A stretch of 38,926 nucleotides of DNA from Candidatus Caccoplasma merdipullorum (GTDB lineage: Bacteria; Bacteroidota; Bacteroidia; Bacteroidales; G3-4614). Below the pieces are notes generated by a model. It was not told the DNA's origin, did not search any database, and worked only from the letters and a program-made list of their open reading frames with translations. The stretch lies in NCBI GenBank assembly GCA_017694415.1, contig JADIMW010000013.1, forward strand, positions 1 to 38,926, in the 5' to 3' direction. This document shows positions 23,560 through 33,226 of this stretch, piece after piece (position 1 is the first letter of the stretch; every line of letters begins with the position of its first letter). A program made the position numbers and the translations under genes.

Positions 23560-25803
23560 ATGAAGAGATTCCGCCTTTTGACGGTTGCCGCACTTTTCGC
23601 GGCAACCGTAGCCGGCGTTTCGGCAAAGAACCCGGCTGACTATGTGAACCTGTTTATCGGCACCACGAACTTCGGAACGACAAATCCCGGTGCTACAGTA
23701 CCTAACGGACTCATGTCGGTCGTACCTTTCAACGTAATGGGTTCGGACAAAAACATATACGACAAGGACGCCAGATGGTGGTCAACCCCATACGAATATT
23801 ACAACAAGTTTTTTACCGGATTTTCGCATGTAAACTTAAGCGGTGTGGGATGCCCCGAACTCGGCAGCCTGCTGTTGATGCCTACGTCGGGTACTCTTAA
23901 CGTCGATTACAAGGAATATGGCAGCGAATACGACAGCGAGAGCGCGACTCCGGGATACTATACCAACCGCCTTACGAAATATAATATCAAAACCGAAGTA
24001 TCTGCGACGACCAGAACGGGCATAGCGCGCTTTACATTTCCCAAAGGCGAGAGCCATATTTTGTTGAACCTCGGCGAGGGTCTTACAAATGAAAGCGGTG
24101 CCACCGTGAGGAAGGTGAGCGATACGGAGATTGAGGGGGTAAAACTTTTGGGTACTTTCTGCTACAATCCGCAGGCGGTATTTCCGATATACTTCGTAAT
24201 GCGAATAAACAAGACTCCTGACCAGCAGGGGTACTGGAAGAAACAGCGTCCGATGTACGGCGTAGAGGCTGAATGGGACCCCGACCACGGGAATTACAAG
24301 CTCTATACGAAATATTCGAAAGAGATGTCGGGCGACGACGTGGGCGTATGGTACACGTTCTTTACCGAAGAGGGAGAGAGCATAGAGGCGCAGATAGGGG
24401 TTTCGTTCGTGAGTATTGAGAATGCCCGCGCAAACCTCGATGCGGAACAGCCGGGTTTCGATTTCGAGAAAGTGAGGAGCAATGCTTACAATGCCTGGAA
24501 CGCTGCTTTGTCGAAGGTTTCGGTAGAGGGGGGTACGGATGATAACAAGACTGTTTTTTATTCGGCTCTTTATCACGCATTGATTCACCCCAATATTCTT
24601 CAGGATGTAAACGGTGAGTATCCGGCAATGGAGAGCAGCGATATTCTGAAAACCGACGGTAACAGATATACCGTATTTTCGCTGTGGGATACTTACCGCA
24701 ACGTACATCAGCTTCTTACCCTGCTCTATCCTGACAAGCAGCTCGATATGGTGCGGAGCATGATTGACATGTACAGGGAGCACGGCTGGATGCCTAAATG
24801 GGAGCTTTACGGCCGTGAGACGCTGACAATGGAAGGCGACCCGTCGATTCCGGTTATTACCGACACATGGCTGAGGGGGCTGCGCGACTTTGATATTGAA
24901 ACGGCATACGAAGCGATGATTAAATCGGCGACGTCTCCGGGAAAGGACAACCTTATGCGCCCCGACAACGACGATTATATGAGCAGGGGGTATGTGCCGC
25001 TGAGGGAACAATACGACAATTCGGTATCGCATGCGCTGGAATACTATATCGCCGACTTTGCTTTGTCGCAACTGGCTGAATCGCTCGGCAAAAAGGATGA
25101 TGCGGAACTCTTCTACAAGAGGTCGCTTGGGTATAAGCATTATTATTGTAAGGAGTTCGGTACGCTGCGGCCGATTCTCCCGGACGGAAGTTTCTACTCG
25201 CCTTTCGACCCGAGACAGGGGGAAAATTTCGAGCCGTGTCCGGGATTCCACGAAGGGTCGTCATGGAACTATACATTCTATGTACCGCACGATGTAAAGG
25301 GTCTGTGCAAACTTATGGGGGGCAAAAAGCCGTTTATCGACAAATTGCAGATGGTTTTCGACGAGGGACTGTACGACCCGGCCAACGAACCGGATATTTC
25401 ATACGCATATATATTCTCCAACTTCAAGGGCGAGGAGTGGCGTACGGACAAAGAGGTGAAACGCTTGTTGGCCGAGTATTTCAGGAACGAACCCGACGGT
25501 ATTCCGGGCAACGATGATACAGGAACGATGTCGGCATGGGCGATATTCAACATGTTAGGGTTTTACCCCGACTGCCCGGGAAAGGCTTCGTACACACTGG
25601 TAGCTCCTACGTTCGACAAGGTTGTTTTGAGTCTCGACAAACGCTTCTGGCCGAATGAAACTGTAACGCTTGTTACTGAAAGGAAATCGGAGGATGCTTC
25701 GACCCTAAAGTATATCGAATTGGACGGGAAACGTAAAAACGGACGTATTCTTACTCATGACGAGTTTGTGGGGAGCAAGGTTATAACTTTCGTTTTAGAA
25801 TAG
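23560..25803 (+). CDS. GH92 alpha-mannosidase, periplasmic, divergent subtype
   Basis: This 747-residue protein has a Sec signal (LFAATVAGVSA-K) and no lipobox Cys, so it is probably soluble in the periplasm. GH92 signatures are present: YVNLFIGTTNFGTTNPGATV, GFSHVNLSGVGCPELG, FSLWDTYRNVHQL, EGSSWNYTFYVPHD and GNDDTGTMSAWAIFNMLGFY. At the place where the other GH92 in this locus has NEPSHHIAHLYNY it has NEPDISYAYIFSNFKG, so the +1 subsite differs and a linkage other than alpha-1,2 is likely (inference). It is the last gene of the plus arm, ended by the hairpin at 25816. Together with GH130 and the transporter it forms the core-processing module. Confidence 0.92.
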   Translation: MKRFRLLTVAALFAATVAGVSAKNPADYVNLFIGTTNFGTTNPGATVPNGLMSVVPFNVMGSDKNIYDKDARWWSTPYEYYNKFFTGFSHVNLSGVGCPELGSLLLMPTSGTLNVDYKEYGSEYDSESATPGYYTNRLTKYNIKTEVSATTRTGIARFTFPKGESHILLNLGEGLTNESGATVRKVSDTEIEGVKLLGTFCYNPQAVFPIYFVMRINKTPDQQGYWKKQRPMYGVEAEWDPDHGNYKLYTKYSKEMSGDDVGVWYTFFTEEGESIEAQIGVSFVSIENARANLDAEQPGFDFEKVRSNAYNAWNAALSKVSVEGGTDDNKTVFYSALYHALIHPNILQDVNGEYPAMESSDILKTDGNRYTVFSLWDTYRNVHQLLTLLYPDKQLDMVRSMIDMYREHGWMPKWELYGRETLTMEGDPSIPVITDTWLRGLRDFDIETAYEAMIKSATSPGKDNLMRPDNDDYMSRGYVPLREQYDNSVSHALEYYIADFALSQLAESLGKKDDAELFYKRSLGYKHYYCKEFGTLRPILPDGSFYSPFDPRQGENFEPCPGFHEGSSWNYTFYVPHDVKGLCKLMGGKKPFIDKLQMVFDEGLYDPANEPDISYAYIFSNFKGEEWRTDKEVKRLLAEYFRNEPDGIPGNDDTGTMSAWAIFNMLGFYPDCPGKASYTLVAPTFDKVVLSLDKRFWPNETVTLVTERKSEDASTLKYIELDGKRKNGRILTHDEFVGSKVITFVLE

Positions 25804-25815
25804 ATAAAAAGTTGG

Positions 25816-25850
25816 AAGGGAGAGGGATTGTATTTCCCTCTCCTTTATTA
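25816..25850 (+). terminator. Terminator of the GH20-GH92 operon
   Basis: AAGGGAGAGGGA (25816-25827) pairs with TCCCTCTCCTT (25835-25845) with one bulged G and a 7-nt loop, followed by a T/A-rich run. It starts 12 nt past the GH92 stop codon. Confidence 0.75.
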
Positions 25851-25861
25851 TTACTTACTGT

Positions 25862-26467
25862 ATGCCAGACATGAATCTTTCTGTATTGAAACATCTTATT
25901 TTACGTAATATAGGGGCTGTTCTGCTAACTGCCGTATTTTCGGTTCCCTTCTCCGTAAAGGCTCAGAACGACGGTAACGAATGGGACAGAATGATAAGGC
26001 TGAACACTGTTTCGTAAAGGAACGGCATTTACAAAATGCCTGCTCCGTCGGGAAATGCCCGAGTTTATATCTCGGATGTTTCGGTAAAATGCGGCAAGAC
26101 GGACTCGAAAGTCATCTATTCGGCCGCTTCGATGCCCGACCGTGCATATATTGTCGTATCGAAAGAGTCGCCTGCTGTAAAACCCGGCGATAAAGTTACT
26201 CTGAACATCTCTCTTTCGGGGGATATTGACGGTATCTCGGCTTTTGCCTATGCCGATTTGGATATGGACGGAAATTTTGAAAAGGTTCTGTGTTCGTCGA
26301 AGAAAGCGAAAGATTCAATGTCGGTTGGCATAAAAGTCCCTAAAGATTCCCGACAGGGAAAAATCAGGGTAAGGGTGAGATATACTTCTGATTTATCGGC
26401 CGACGGAGCGGACACACCTGTAAGGGACGGGAAGTGTTACGATTTTGTGCTGTATGTTGTTGATTGA
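25862..26467 (+). pseudogene. GEVED-like secreted protein gene with an in-frame stop
   Basis: From the ATG at 25862 the frame codes a signal peptide (LLTAVFSVPFSVKAQ) and NEWDRMIRLNTVS. It then meets TAA at 26015 (codon 52) and stays open for another 149 codons to TGA at 26465. The downstream part (IYKMPAPSGN, a beta-rich core with DLDMDGNFEKV, then GKIRVRVRYTS and CYDFVLYVVD) aligns with the central domain of the modular protein at the right edge (MIRLGRM, IYTMPSGSSG, GKTRVRVRLES, VYDFVIYVME). The conserved MIRL and IY-x-MP flank the stop, so the reading frame was once continuous. The ORF track shows only the second half (143 aa). It is likely a pseudogene; a sequencing error or readthrough is the alternative. 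It has no sorting tail. Confidence 0.75.
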
Positions 26468-26966
26468 TAATGGCAATCTCTCCGTTTGTGCTGGCAAACG
26501 GTATTGCGGTTGTGATAACGAGTGCTGAACAGAAGTTTTTGTAACGGCTGTTTCTTCCGTGCATATCGCCGCATAGTCTGCCGATGCACAATATTTTCTT
26601 TTAAATGGCAAGGGGCTTTACCTGAAAAAACCGGGCGGCTTCTTGCCTTTTTATATGTCGGCTTTTATATACGGGTTTTTCGGCTCATCCGCCGAATTAT
26701 GCAGCACAGGGTTGATTTGTGCATCTCTTAACTGCGCAGCCGCTCAGTTTGCAGGGGGCATACACCGGTATTTTTTACTGTGTCTCTATTCTTTTTTACT
26801 TTTTCTTCTCTGTTTTATTATTCTTGTTCTTCGTTTCTCTTCGTGCCTCATGCTTTGCCGCTGCAAATATCTGTTCTAATCTTTTTTTCTTGTGCAAAGT
26901 TCGGTTTATTGCACTTTTTGATTGTTTATTGTACTTTTGTGCTGCTTAAAATAAAGTGCTTGTATT
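26468..26966. other. Gene-free region upstream of proS (499 nt)
   Basis: No credible ORF or RNA gene was seen; the track lines here are short and without family features. From about 26770 to 26900 the plus strand is very rich in T and C (long runs of TTTTT, TTCTTCTC). No terminator hairpin was identified for the broken GEVED gene. A candidate proS promoter lies at the right end. Confidence 0.5.
26907..26939 (+). promoter_or_regulatory. Candidate proS promoter
   Basis: TACTTTTG (26932-26939) matches the -7 consensus TAnnTTTG exactly. ATTG (26908-26911) sits 20 nt upstream as an imperfect -33. The predicted leader would be only about 20 nt before the ATG at 26967. Confidence 0.5.
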
Positions 26967-28445
26967 ATGGCGGAATTGAAAAACTTGACTAAACGGAGCG
27001 AAAATTATTCGCAATGGTATAACGAACTGGTTGTTAAGGCTGATTTGGCCGAACAGTCGGCCGTAAGGGGATGTATGGTTATCAAGCCTTACGGTTATGC
27101 GATATGGGAAAAGATGCAGCGTCAGCTGGACGACATGTTTAAGGCTACGGGACACGTTAATGCTTATTTCCCGCTGCTTATACCTAAATCGTTTTTGAGC
27201 CGCGAGGCGGAGCATGTCGAGGGATTCGCCAAAGAGTGCGCCGTGGTTACGCATTACAGGTTGAAGAATGCCGAAGACGGATCGGGCGTTGTTGTGGATC
27301 CTGCTGCTAAACTTGAAGAGGAACTTATTATCCGTCCTACTTCGGAGACCATAATATGGAGTACTTATAAAAACTGGATACAGTCGTACAGAGATCTTCC
27401 TATTCTCTGCAACCAGTGGGCTAACGTGCTGCGCTGGGAGATGCGTACGCGTCTGTTCCTGCGTACTGCGGAATTTTTATGGCAGGAGGGACACACGGCT
27501 CATGCTACTCGGGAGGAGGCTGAACAGGAGGCTGTAAGGATGTTGAACGTGTATGCCGACTTTGCCGAGAATTATATGGCCATGCCTGTTATCAAAGGGG
27601 TTAAATCGGAAACGGAAAGATTTGCCGGGGCTATCGATACTTATACTATCGAGGCTCTTATGCAGGACGGGAAGGCTCTGCAATCGGGTACGTCGCACTT
27701 CCTCGGTCAGAATTTTGCAAAGGCATTCGACGTTCAGTTCCTCGATAAGGACAACAAGCTCTCTTATGTTTGGGCTACTTCGTGGGGGGTTTCTACAAGA
27801 CTTATGGGTGCGCTCATCATGTCCCACTCGGACGATAACGGTCTTGTCCTTCCTCCGCACCTTGCTCCTATTCAGGTTGTGATAATACCTATATACAAGA
27901 ATCAGGAACAGCTTGCGGCTATCAGCGAAAAGGCGGATTCTATTACTGCCGAACTGAGGAAACGCGGCATATCGGTTAAATATGACAATGCCGACAATAA
28001 ACGTCCCGGGTTCAAGTTTGCGGATTACGAACTGAAAGGTGTTCCTGTAAGACTTGTTATAGGCGGTCGCGACATGGAGAACAACACTGTTGAGGTTATG
28101 CGCCGCGATACTTTGGAAAAGGAGACTGTAAGTTGCGACGGTATTACGGATTATGTTGCAGAACTGCTGGAGACGATACAAAAGAACATTTTCGAGAAGG
28201 CTCGCAAGTTCCGCGATGCAAATATCCGTTGCGCCGACAGTTATGACCAGTTTAAGGAGATGATTGAGGAGGGCGGCTTTATTCTGGCTCACTGGGACGG
28301 GACGCCCGAAACTGAAGCGAGGATTAAGGAGGAGACGAAAGCTACAATCCGTTGTATCCCCGACGGGTTCGACACCACTCCGGGTGTCTGCATGGTTACC
28401 GGAAAGCCTTCGGCAAGAAGAGTCTTGTTTGCAAGATCGTATTGA
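26967..28445 (+). CDS. proS: Prolyl-tRNA synthetase (eukaryote/archaeal type)
   Basis: This class II aminoacyl-tRNA synthetase charges tRNA-Pro in the cytoplasm. Its 492 residues lack the bacterial editing insertion, as is usual for the short type (ProS type 3) found in Bacteroidetes. It starts with the family form ([25 protein letters not shown]). Motif 2 is [31 protein letters not shown] precedes it, and the anticodon-binding domain begins near [14 protein letters not shown]. The C-terminal zinc-binding-like region ends in RRVLFARSY, the conserved terminal Tyr of this type. It is transcribed alone between the promoter at 26907 and the terminator at 28604. Confidence 0.97.
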   Translation: MAELKNLTKRSENYSQWYNELVVKADLAEQSAVRGCMVIKPYGYAIWEKMQRQLDDMFKATGHVNAYFPLLIPKSFLSREAEHVEGFAKECAVVTHYRLKNAEDGSGVVVDPAAKLEEELIIRPTSETIIWSTYKNWIQSYRDLPILCNQWANVLRWEMRTRLFLRTAEFLWQEGHTAHATREEAEQEAVRMLNVYADFAENYMAMPVIKGVKSETERFAGAIDTYTIEALMQDGKALQSGTSHFLGQNFAKAFDVQFLDKDNKLSYVWATSWGVSTRLMGALIMSHSDDNGLVLPPHLAPIQVVIIPIYKNQEQLAAISEKADSITAELRKRGISVKYDNADNKRPGFKFADYELKGVPVRLVIGGRDMENNTVEVMRRDTLEKETVSCDGITDYVAELLETIQKNIFEKARKFRDANIRCADSYDQFKEMIEEGGFILAHWDGTPETEARIKEETKATIRCIPDGFDTTPGVCMVTGKPSARRVLFARSY

Positions 28446-28603
28446 TGTTAGTGCCGGACGGGAAGGTGTATGCCTGTTGTGCATATATGGTTTTCCGTAC
28501 GGGGTTGTCCGACATTGTTATCTTGGAGGGGTGAAACGGTATTTGCGACAGGATACAAAAGGTTTGTCCTCGAATCTGACGGCCTCCTGCTTCTGATATT
28601 ATA

Positions 28604-28647
28604 AAAGCCATATCTTACTCGGGAATCGGGTTCGATATGGCTTTTTC
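28604..28647. terminator. Terminator between proS and the efflux operon
   Basis: AAAGCCATATC (28604-28614) pairs perfectly with GATATGGCTTT (28634-28644), followed by TTT on the plus strand. On the minus strand it is followed by TTTTATAAT, so it may end both proS and the convergent TolC transcript. The remaining 100 nt to the TolC stop hold one small hairpin (28668-28683) and no gene. Confidence 0.75.
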
Positions 28648-28747
28648 GTGTTTTACGGCTGATGCCGGCAAATTGTTATTTGCGCCGTTTTGCGTGTGTT
28701 TGCTTTAGTCCGGAGGGGGTATCCTTATAGCGGATTCCCGTATTGCC

Positions 28748-30043
28748 TTATTCGTTCGACAGACGTCCTGTTACTCTCAAATATTCGGTTTCGTATATCT
28801 TGTACTGCGTCTCGGCTTCTATCTGACAACTGCGGGCTTCCTGCCACTGCGCCTGCGCATCGAGCAAATCGGTCAGCGTACACATCCCCACTTCGTAATT
28901 GAGCTGCATGTTGCGGAGATTTTCGGAGGCTTGTGCTACGGCTATTGTCGAACTTTTTATCATATTGTACCCGTCGCTTATGTTTTGTTCGGCTTGTTTC
29001 AACTCTATATTCATAAGGCGTTCGTTCTTGCTTAGTTCCAGCCGTTTGTTGTCCAGTTCGAGTTTGGCTTTTTTTATCCCTTTTATTCCTTTGCCCCAGT
29101 TGAGTATGGGAATGCTGAGCGATGCCACGGCCAACGGGAAGTCGTCCTTGAACTCTTGCGTGTAACTGTATCCCTGCGACGTGCCGGCCAGTTTTATGTT
29201 GCCGTAGTATGAATATATGGCGGAGAGCCCCAATACGGGGAGAATCTCGGAACGGGCTGATTTTACCTGCTGTTCCTGCAACTCTACTTGATTTTTCAAC
29301 AGTTTGTATTCGGGTCGGTCTTCGATTGTTGCTGCCATTGCAACGGGCGGCGATACCAGTATGTTTGTGTCGGCCGGTATTATTATGCTGTCGAGCGGCA
29401 ATCCCATTATGTTGCATAACGCCATGCGGCAGAGTTCTTTTCCGTTGTTGGCTTTTTGCAACTGGTATTGTATCTGGCTCTGTTTTGCTTCTACGCGCAG
29501 GGCGTCGTTGTTTGTGGCCATCTCCGCCTCGACGCTGGTCTTTATCTGTCGGGCAAGTTCGTCGAGTTGTGTGGAATAGGCTTCGAGGAGTTTTACTTTT
29601 TCTCCTACTGCTATATAGCTCCAATAGGCATTGTCGGCCTGGGTGATTACTTCGGCTACGGTCATGCGACGGGATTCGGAGAGCGATTCTACTCCTATCT
29701 TGGCCATCTTGTTGGCTGCCATTATCTTGCCTCCTGCATACAGGGGCTGCATAAGGGTCAGTCCCGCCATATACATCCCGCGCATCCGGAGGGTAGTCCC
29801 CATCATATCGAGGTCTTTGGCGTACAACGCTGTTAAGGACCCGCTTATCGACGGGAAGTAGGATGCGAATGCTATGTCTTTATCCAGCTCGGCCTGCCGA
29901 TATTTGTTGTCGGCCTGTGCTATGTCCTCGTTGTTGTTTATTGCCATTCGGCGACATTCGGCGAGGGTTATGGCTGTTTCGCTCTTTATTGTGGGGGCGA
30001 TGCACGCCATGGCTATTATAATGATTATTGTTTTTGTTTTCAT
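28748..30043 (-). CDS. TolC-family outer-membrane efflux protein
   Basis: This 431-residue protein has a Sec signal peptide (TIIIIIAMACIAPTIKS). It has the repeated long-helix pattern of the OEP family: LAECRRMAINNNEDIAQADNKYRQAELDKDIAFASYFPSISG, then the two coiled-coil halves, with LSIPILNWGKGIKGIKKAKLELD and GMCTLTDLLDAQAQWQEARSCQIEAETQYKIYETEYLRVTG. It forms the trimeric outer-membrane duct of a tripartite pump. It is the last gene of the operon, 12 nt after the RND gene. Cargo cannot be read from the sequence. Confidence 0.93.
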   Translation of the reverse strand: MKTKTIIIIIAMACIAPTIKSETAITLAECRRMAINNNEDIAQADNKYRQAELDKDIAFASYFPSISGSLTALYAKDLDMMGTTLRMRGMYMAGLTLMQPLYAGGKIMAANKMAKIGVESLSESRRMTVAEVITQADNAYWSYIAVGEKVKLLEAYSTQLDELARQIKTSVEAEMATNNDALRVEAKQSQIQYQLQKANNGKELCRMALCNIMGLPLDSIIIPADTNILVSPPVAMAATIEDRPEYKLLKNQVELQEQQVKSARSEILPVLGLSAIYSYYGNIKLAGTSQGYSYTQEFKDDFPLAVASLSIPILNWGKGIKGIKKAKLELDNKRLELSKNERLMNIELKQAEQNISDGYNMIKSSTIAVAQASENLRNMQLNYEVGMCTLTDLLDAQAQWQEARSCQIEAETQYKIYETEYLRVTGRLSNE

Positions 30044-30055
30044 GGTTCTTTTTTG

Positions 30056-33000
30056 TTATTTGTCGGCTTTTGCCTCTGCCGTTTGCTTTTTGGGCGGGGT
30101 TATTTTAAACAATACCGTGTATAATAGCGGGAGGAGAGCCAGTGTTATGACTGTTCCCATTGCAAGTCCGCTCATTATGGTTACCGACATTGATGCGTAC
30201 ATGGGGTCGGTTATCAGCGGCAACATCCCGAATATAGTGGTTACCGATGCCATTATCACGGGACGGGTTCGCGAGACGGTTGCGTTTACTACCGCATCGT
30301 TCGGGTTCTGGTGTTCTTCGTCGGTGAGGCGTCCTATTTCATCGACAAGAACAACGGCGTTTTTTACCATCATCCCGATTAGCCCCATTATCCCGACTAT
30401 CGCCATGAATGTAAGGGGCTGCCGGCATATCAGCAGTGCGGGGGTTATTCCGCAGAATACGAACGGGAAACAGATAAGTATCAGTATTACTTTACGCCAG
30501 TTGTTGAACAACAGCAACAGTATGGCAAGGATTATGAATATGGTTATGGGGGTGTATTTCATCAATCCTTCCATGGCATCGTCCTGCACGGCGAATTCGC
30601 CCGCCCACTCCATTGTATATCCGTCGGGGAGTTCTATTGCTTCTATGTCGTCTTTTATGGACTCTTTTACTTTTGCCGGCGTAGCCGCCCACTGGGTATA
30701 ATCGGGGTCGCATTCTGCCTCGATACGGCGGCTGCCGTCCTGCCGCAGTATTTTCTGCTCTTCCCACCCTAACCCGATGCGTTCGGATATATTGCTCAAC
30801 GGGGAGCTTTTGAAGAGGTCGTCCTGTATGGCGGAGGGGGTTACGAGCCCTGTTGCTGCGGATGCTATAATATCGTCATCCAGCGAGATGTTCATATCGG
30901 ACCAGACGGGGATGTCGTTAAGGTCGGTTATGCGGCTCCCGTCGGCATTGCGAACCTGCATGTTCAACAGTATCTGCCTGTCCTGATCGTTTATTACTCC
31001 GCATATCATTCCGTCGGTTGCGGCTTGCAGCGCATTGCCTACGTTGCCGCGCCCTATTCCGACCCGCCGGGCTTCTTGTTCCATATATTCGGCGATGAAC
31101 GACTTGCCTGTCGGCCGCCAGTTGTTTTGTACGGAATATTTATCGACGTACGGACACCGGCGCATTATCTCTTCGGCTTGACCTGCGAGGGAGCGGAGGA
31201 CTGCCGGGTCGGGACCGGAGAAGGCTATCTCGACGGTATGAGATGTGGATATGGAGAAGTTGTATTTTCTTGCGCGGATATATGCGTCGGGATAGAGTTC
31301 GCGCAACTGCTCGCGGATTTTTGGCAGTTCTTCGCACATTGTTTCATAATCGGGACAGTCAATCATCAACTCTCCGTAACAGTCGCCGCCGTTGCTCATT
31401 GGACGGACTAAACAGTATCGTGCCGGTGTGCTTCCGGTGGATGCTGCTACGCGTTCTACATTGGGGTTCTGCTTTACTATACGGCTCATTTCGAGAAGGT
31501 CGTCGCGTACTTTGTCGGGATCGCTCTGTTGCGGGGCATAGTATTCTATTACGAACTGCCGATAGCTGAAATCGGGGAAGAAGAGGTTTTTTACCTTGGT
31601 CAATCCTACGAATGACAGTACAAGAAGTACTGCTGCTACTGCCATTGTCGTTTTTTTGTTATATATCAGCTTGTTTATTATCTTGCGGACTATCTGCTGC
31701 ATTTTTTGGTTCTGGATTGCGTTTCCTGCATTTTTTACCCGTATCGGCAGCATGTCTTTTGCAAAGACGGGTACTTGTGTAAGGGCGAGTATCCAGCTTA
31801 CAAGCAGACTGACGCATAGTACAAGAAAGAGATCGCGGGCGTATTCGCCTGCCGTGTCCTGCGACAGGAATACGTTGAGAAAGGCTGAGGCGGCTATCAG
31901 CGTTGCTCCCAGCAACGGAGCGGCCGTGGCTTTGCAAATGCGGAACAGGTAATATTTGGGGCCTTTTTTCTTTTCTCTATCGACGAGGATGCCGTCGATT
32001 ATCACTATTGCGTTATCGACCAACATTCCCATTGCTATTATGAAGGCTCCGAGCGATATGCGCTGCAGCGTGGTCCCGCACATCAACAGTATCGGAAAAG
32101 AGCCTGCTATGGTAAGTATCAACCCTGCTCCGATTATAAGCCCGCTGCGGATTCCCATTGTAAATATCAGTACTACTATTACTATTATTACCGACTCTAT
32201 GAGGTTTATCATAAAGGAGCTTATGGCTTCATCGACTTTGTCGGGTTGGAAGAATATCTTTTCCATTTGCAGCCCGACGGGTATGTCGCCGCTGATAGAC
32301 GCGAGTTTGGCTTCTACGGCTTTTCCCACGTCCGGTACAACGGCATCGTTTTCCATAGATATACAGATTGCCAGTGCGGGTTCGCCATCGACAAAGAATG
32401 CATTGCGCTGCGGCTCTTTGTAGGCTCGTTCTACTTCTGCCACGTCGCCTATGCGCAACTGTTTGCCGTCGGGCGTGTTGATTATCAGATTGCGTATGTC
32501 GTCCTCGTCCTTGGCGCGGTCGGTTATCCTTAGCGATATTTTTTGCCCGTCATCGAGGTACGTGCCTGCATCGACGGTTTTTGTGGCATCTTGCAACGCC
32601 ATCATTATCTGCGTGGGGAGGATGCCGTTGCGGGCTACGGTCTCTTTTGTCAGTGTTATGTTTATTACTTCTTCGCGATTGCCGTATATGTTTATGCGCT
32701 TTACTCCTTTTACCGAGGAGAGCTCGCGCCGTATCATCTTGGCGTATTTGTACATCTCGGGATAGCTGTATCCGTCGGACGTGAGGGCGTAGAACATGCC
32801 GTAAACGTCCATCATGTCGTCAATTACTATCGGGGTGTAACATTCGCGCGGCAGCTTGGATGATACGTCGTTTACCTTGCGGCGGAACTGGTCGAAGTAT
32901 TGTTCTATCTGGGTCATTAGAACGGTTTCGCGAAACTCTACCGTTATCATGGCTGTTCCGGGGGTACATTCGCTGCTGATTTTTTTTACGTCGGGTAATG

Positions 33001-33226
33001 TCCGCAGCTCGTCTTCCATTACTTGTGCTACCTGCAACTCTACTTCGTGTGCGGTTGCTCCGGGATAGACTACTACTACCATTGCCTGCTTTACGCCTAT
33101 TGCCGGGTCTTCGAGCTTCGGCATTCGTACGAACGACAGTATCCCGGCTATTATGAGGGCTGCCATAAGCGACCAGAAGAGCGTCGGCCGCTTTATAAAG
33201 AATTCGGTTAATACGGCTCGTTTCAT
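30056..33226 (-). CDS. RND efflux pump inner-membrane permease
   Basis: This 1056-residue proton-driven transporter (HAE1/AcrB superfamily) has the duplicated 12-TM layout with two large periplasmic loops. It starts MKRAVLTEFFIKRPTLFWSL (TM1) and has the porter-domain signature VYPGATAHEVELQVAQVMEDEL. TM4 reads GMLVDNAIVIIDGI, so only one Asp of the AcrB Asp407-Asp408 pair is present. TM10 keeps the Lys in MMVKNAVVLVDEI. Its ATG overlaps the adaptor stop codon (TGATG), giving tight coupling. The substrate could be drugs, bile salts or lipids; a heavy-metal pump is less likely because the CusA Met motifs were not seen. Confidence 0.94.
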   Translation of the reverse strand: MKRAVLTEFFIKRPTLFWSLMAALIIAGILSFVRMPKLEDPAIGVKQAMVVVVYPGATAHEVELQVAQVMEDELRTLPDVKKISSECTPGTAMITVEFRETVLMTQIEQYFDQFRRKVNDVSSKLPRECYTPIVIDDMMDVYGMFYALTSDGYSYPEMYKYAKMIRRELSSVKGVKRINIYGNREEVINITLTKETVARNGILPTQIMMALQDATKTVDAGTYLDDGQKISLRITDRAKDEDDIRNLIINTPDGKQLRIGDVAEVERAYKEPQRNAFFVDGEPALAICISMENDAVVPDVGKAVEAKLASISGDIPVGLQMEKIFFQPDKVDEAISSFMINLIESVIIVIVVLIFTMGIRSGLIIGAGLILTIAGSFPILLMCGTTLQRISLGAFIIAMGMLVDNAIVIIDGILVDREKKKGPKYYLFRICKATAAPLLGATLIAASAFLNVFLSQDTAGEYARDLFLVLCVSLLVSWILALTQVPVFAKDMLPIRVKNAGNAIQNQKMQQIVRKIINKLIYNKKTTMAVAAVLLVLSFVGLTKVKNLFFPDFSYRQFVIEYYAPQQSDPDKVRDDLLEMSRIVKQNPNVERVAASTGSTPARYCLVRPMSNGGDCYGELMIDCPDYETMCEELPKIREQLRELYPDAYIRARKYNFSISTSHTVEIAFSGPDPAVLRSLAGQAEEIMRRCPYVDKYSVQNNWRPTGKSFIAEYMEQEARRVGIGRGNVGNALQAATDGMICGVINDQDRQILLNMQVRNADGSRITDLNDIPVWSDMNISLDDDIIASAATGLVTPSAIQDDLFKSSPLSNISERIGLGWEEQKILRQDGSRRIEAECDPDYTQWAATPAKVKESIKDDIEAIELPDGYTMEWAGEFAVQDDAMEGLMKYTPITIFIILAILLLLFNNWRKVILILICFPFVFCGITPALLICRQPLTFMAIVGIMGLIGMMVKNAVVLVDEIGRLTDEEHQNPNDAVVNATVSRTRPVIMASVTTIFGMLPLITDPMYASMSVTIMSGLAMGTVITLALLPLLYTVLFKITPPKKQTAEAKADK

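Noticed and set aside
23836-25251. 471-codon minus ORF antisense to GH92
   Set aside because: It is a shadow of a well-supported GH92 gene; its residue make-up (rich in Arg, Val, His) is typical of antisense frames.
28396-28611. 71-aa minus ORF overlapping the proS end and its terminator
   Set aside because: It overlaps both the conserved proS C terminus and the terminator stem and has no family features.
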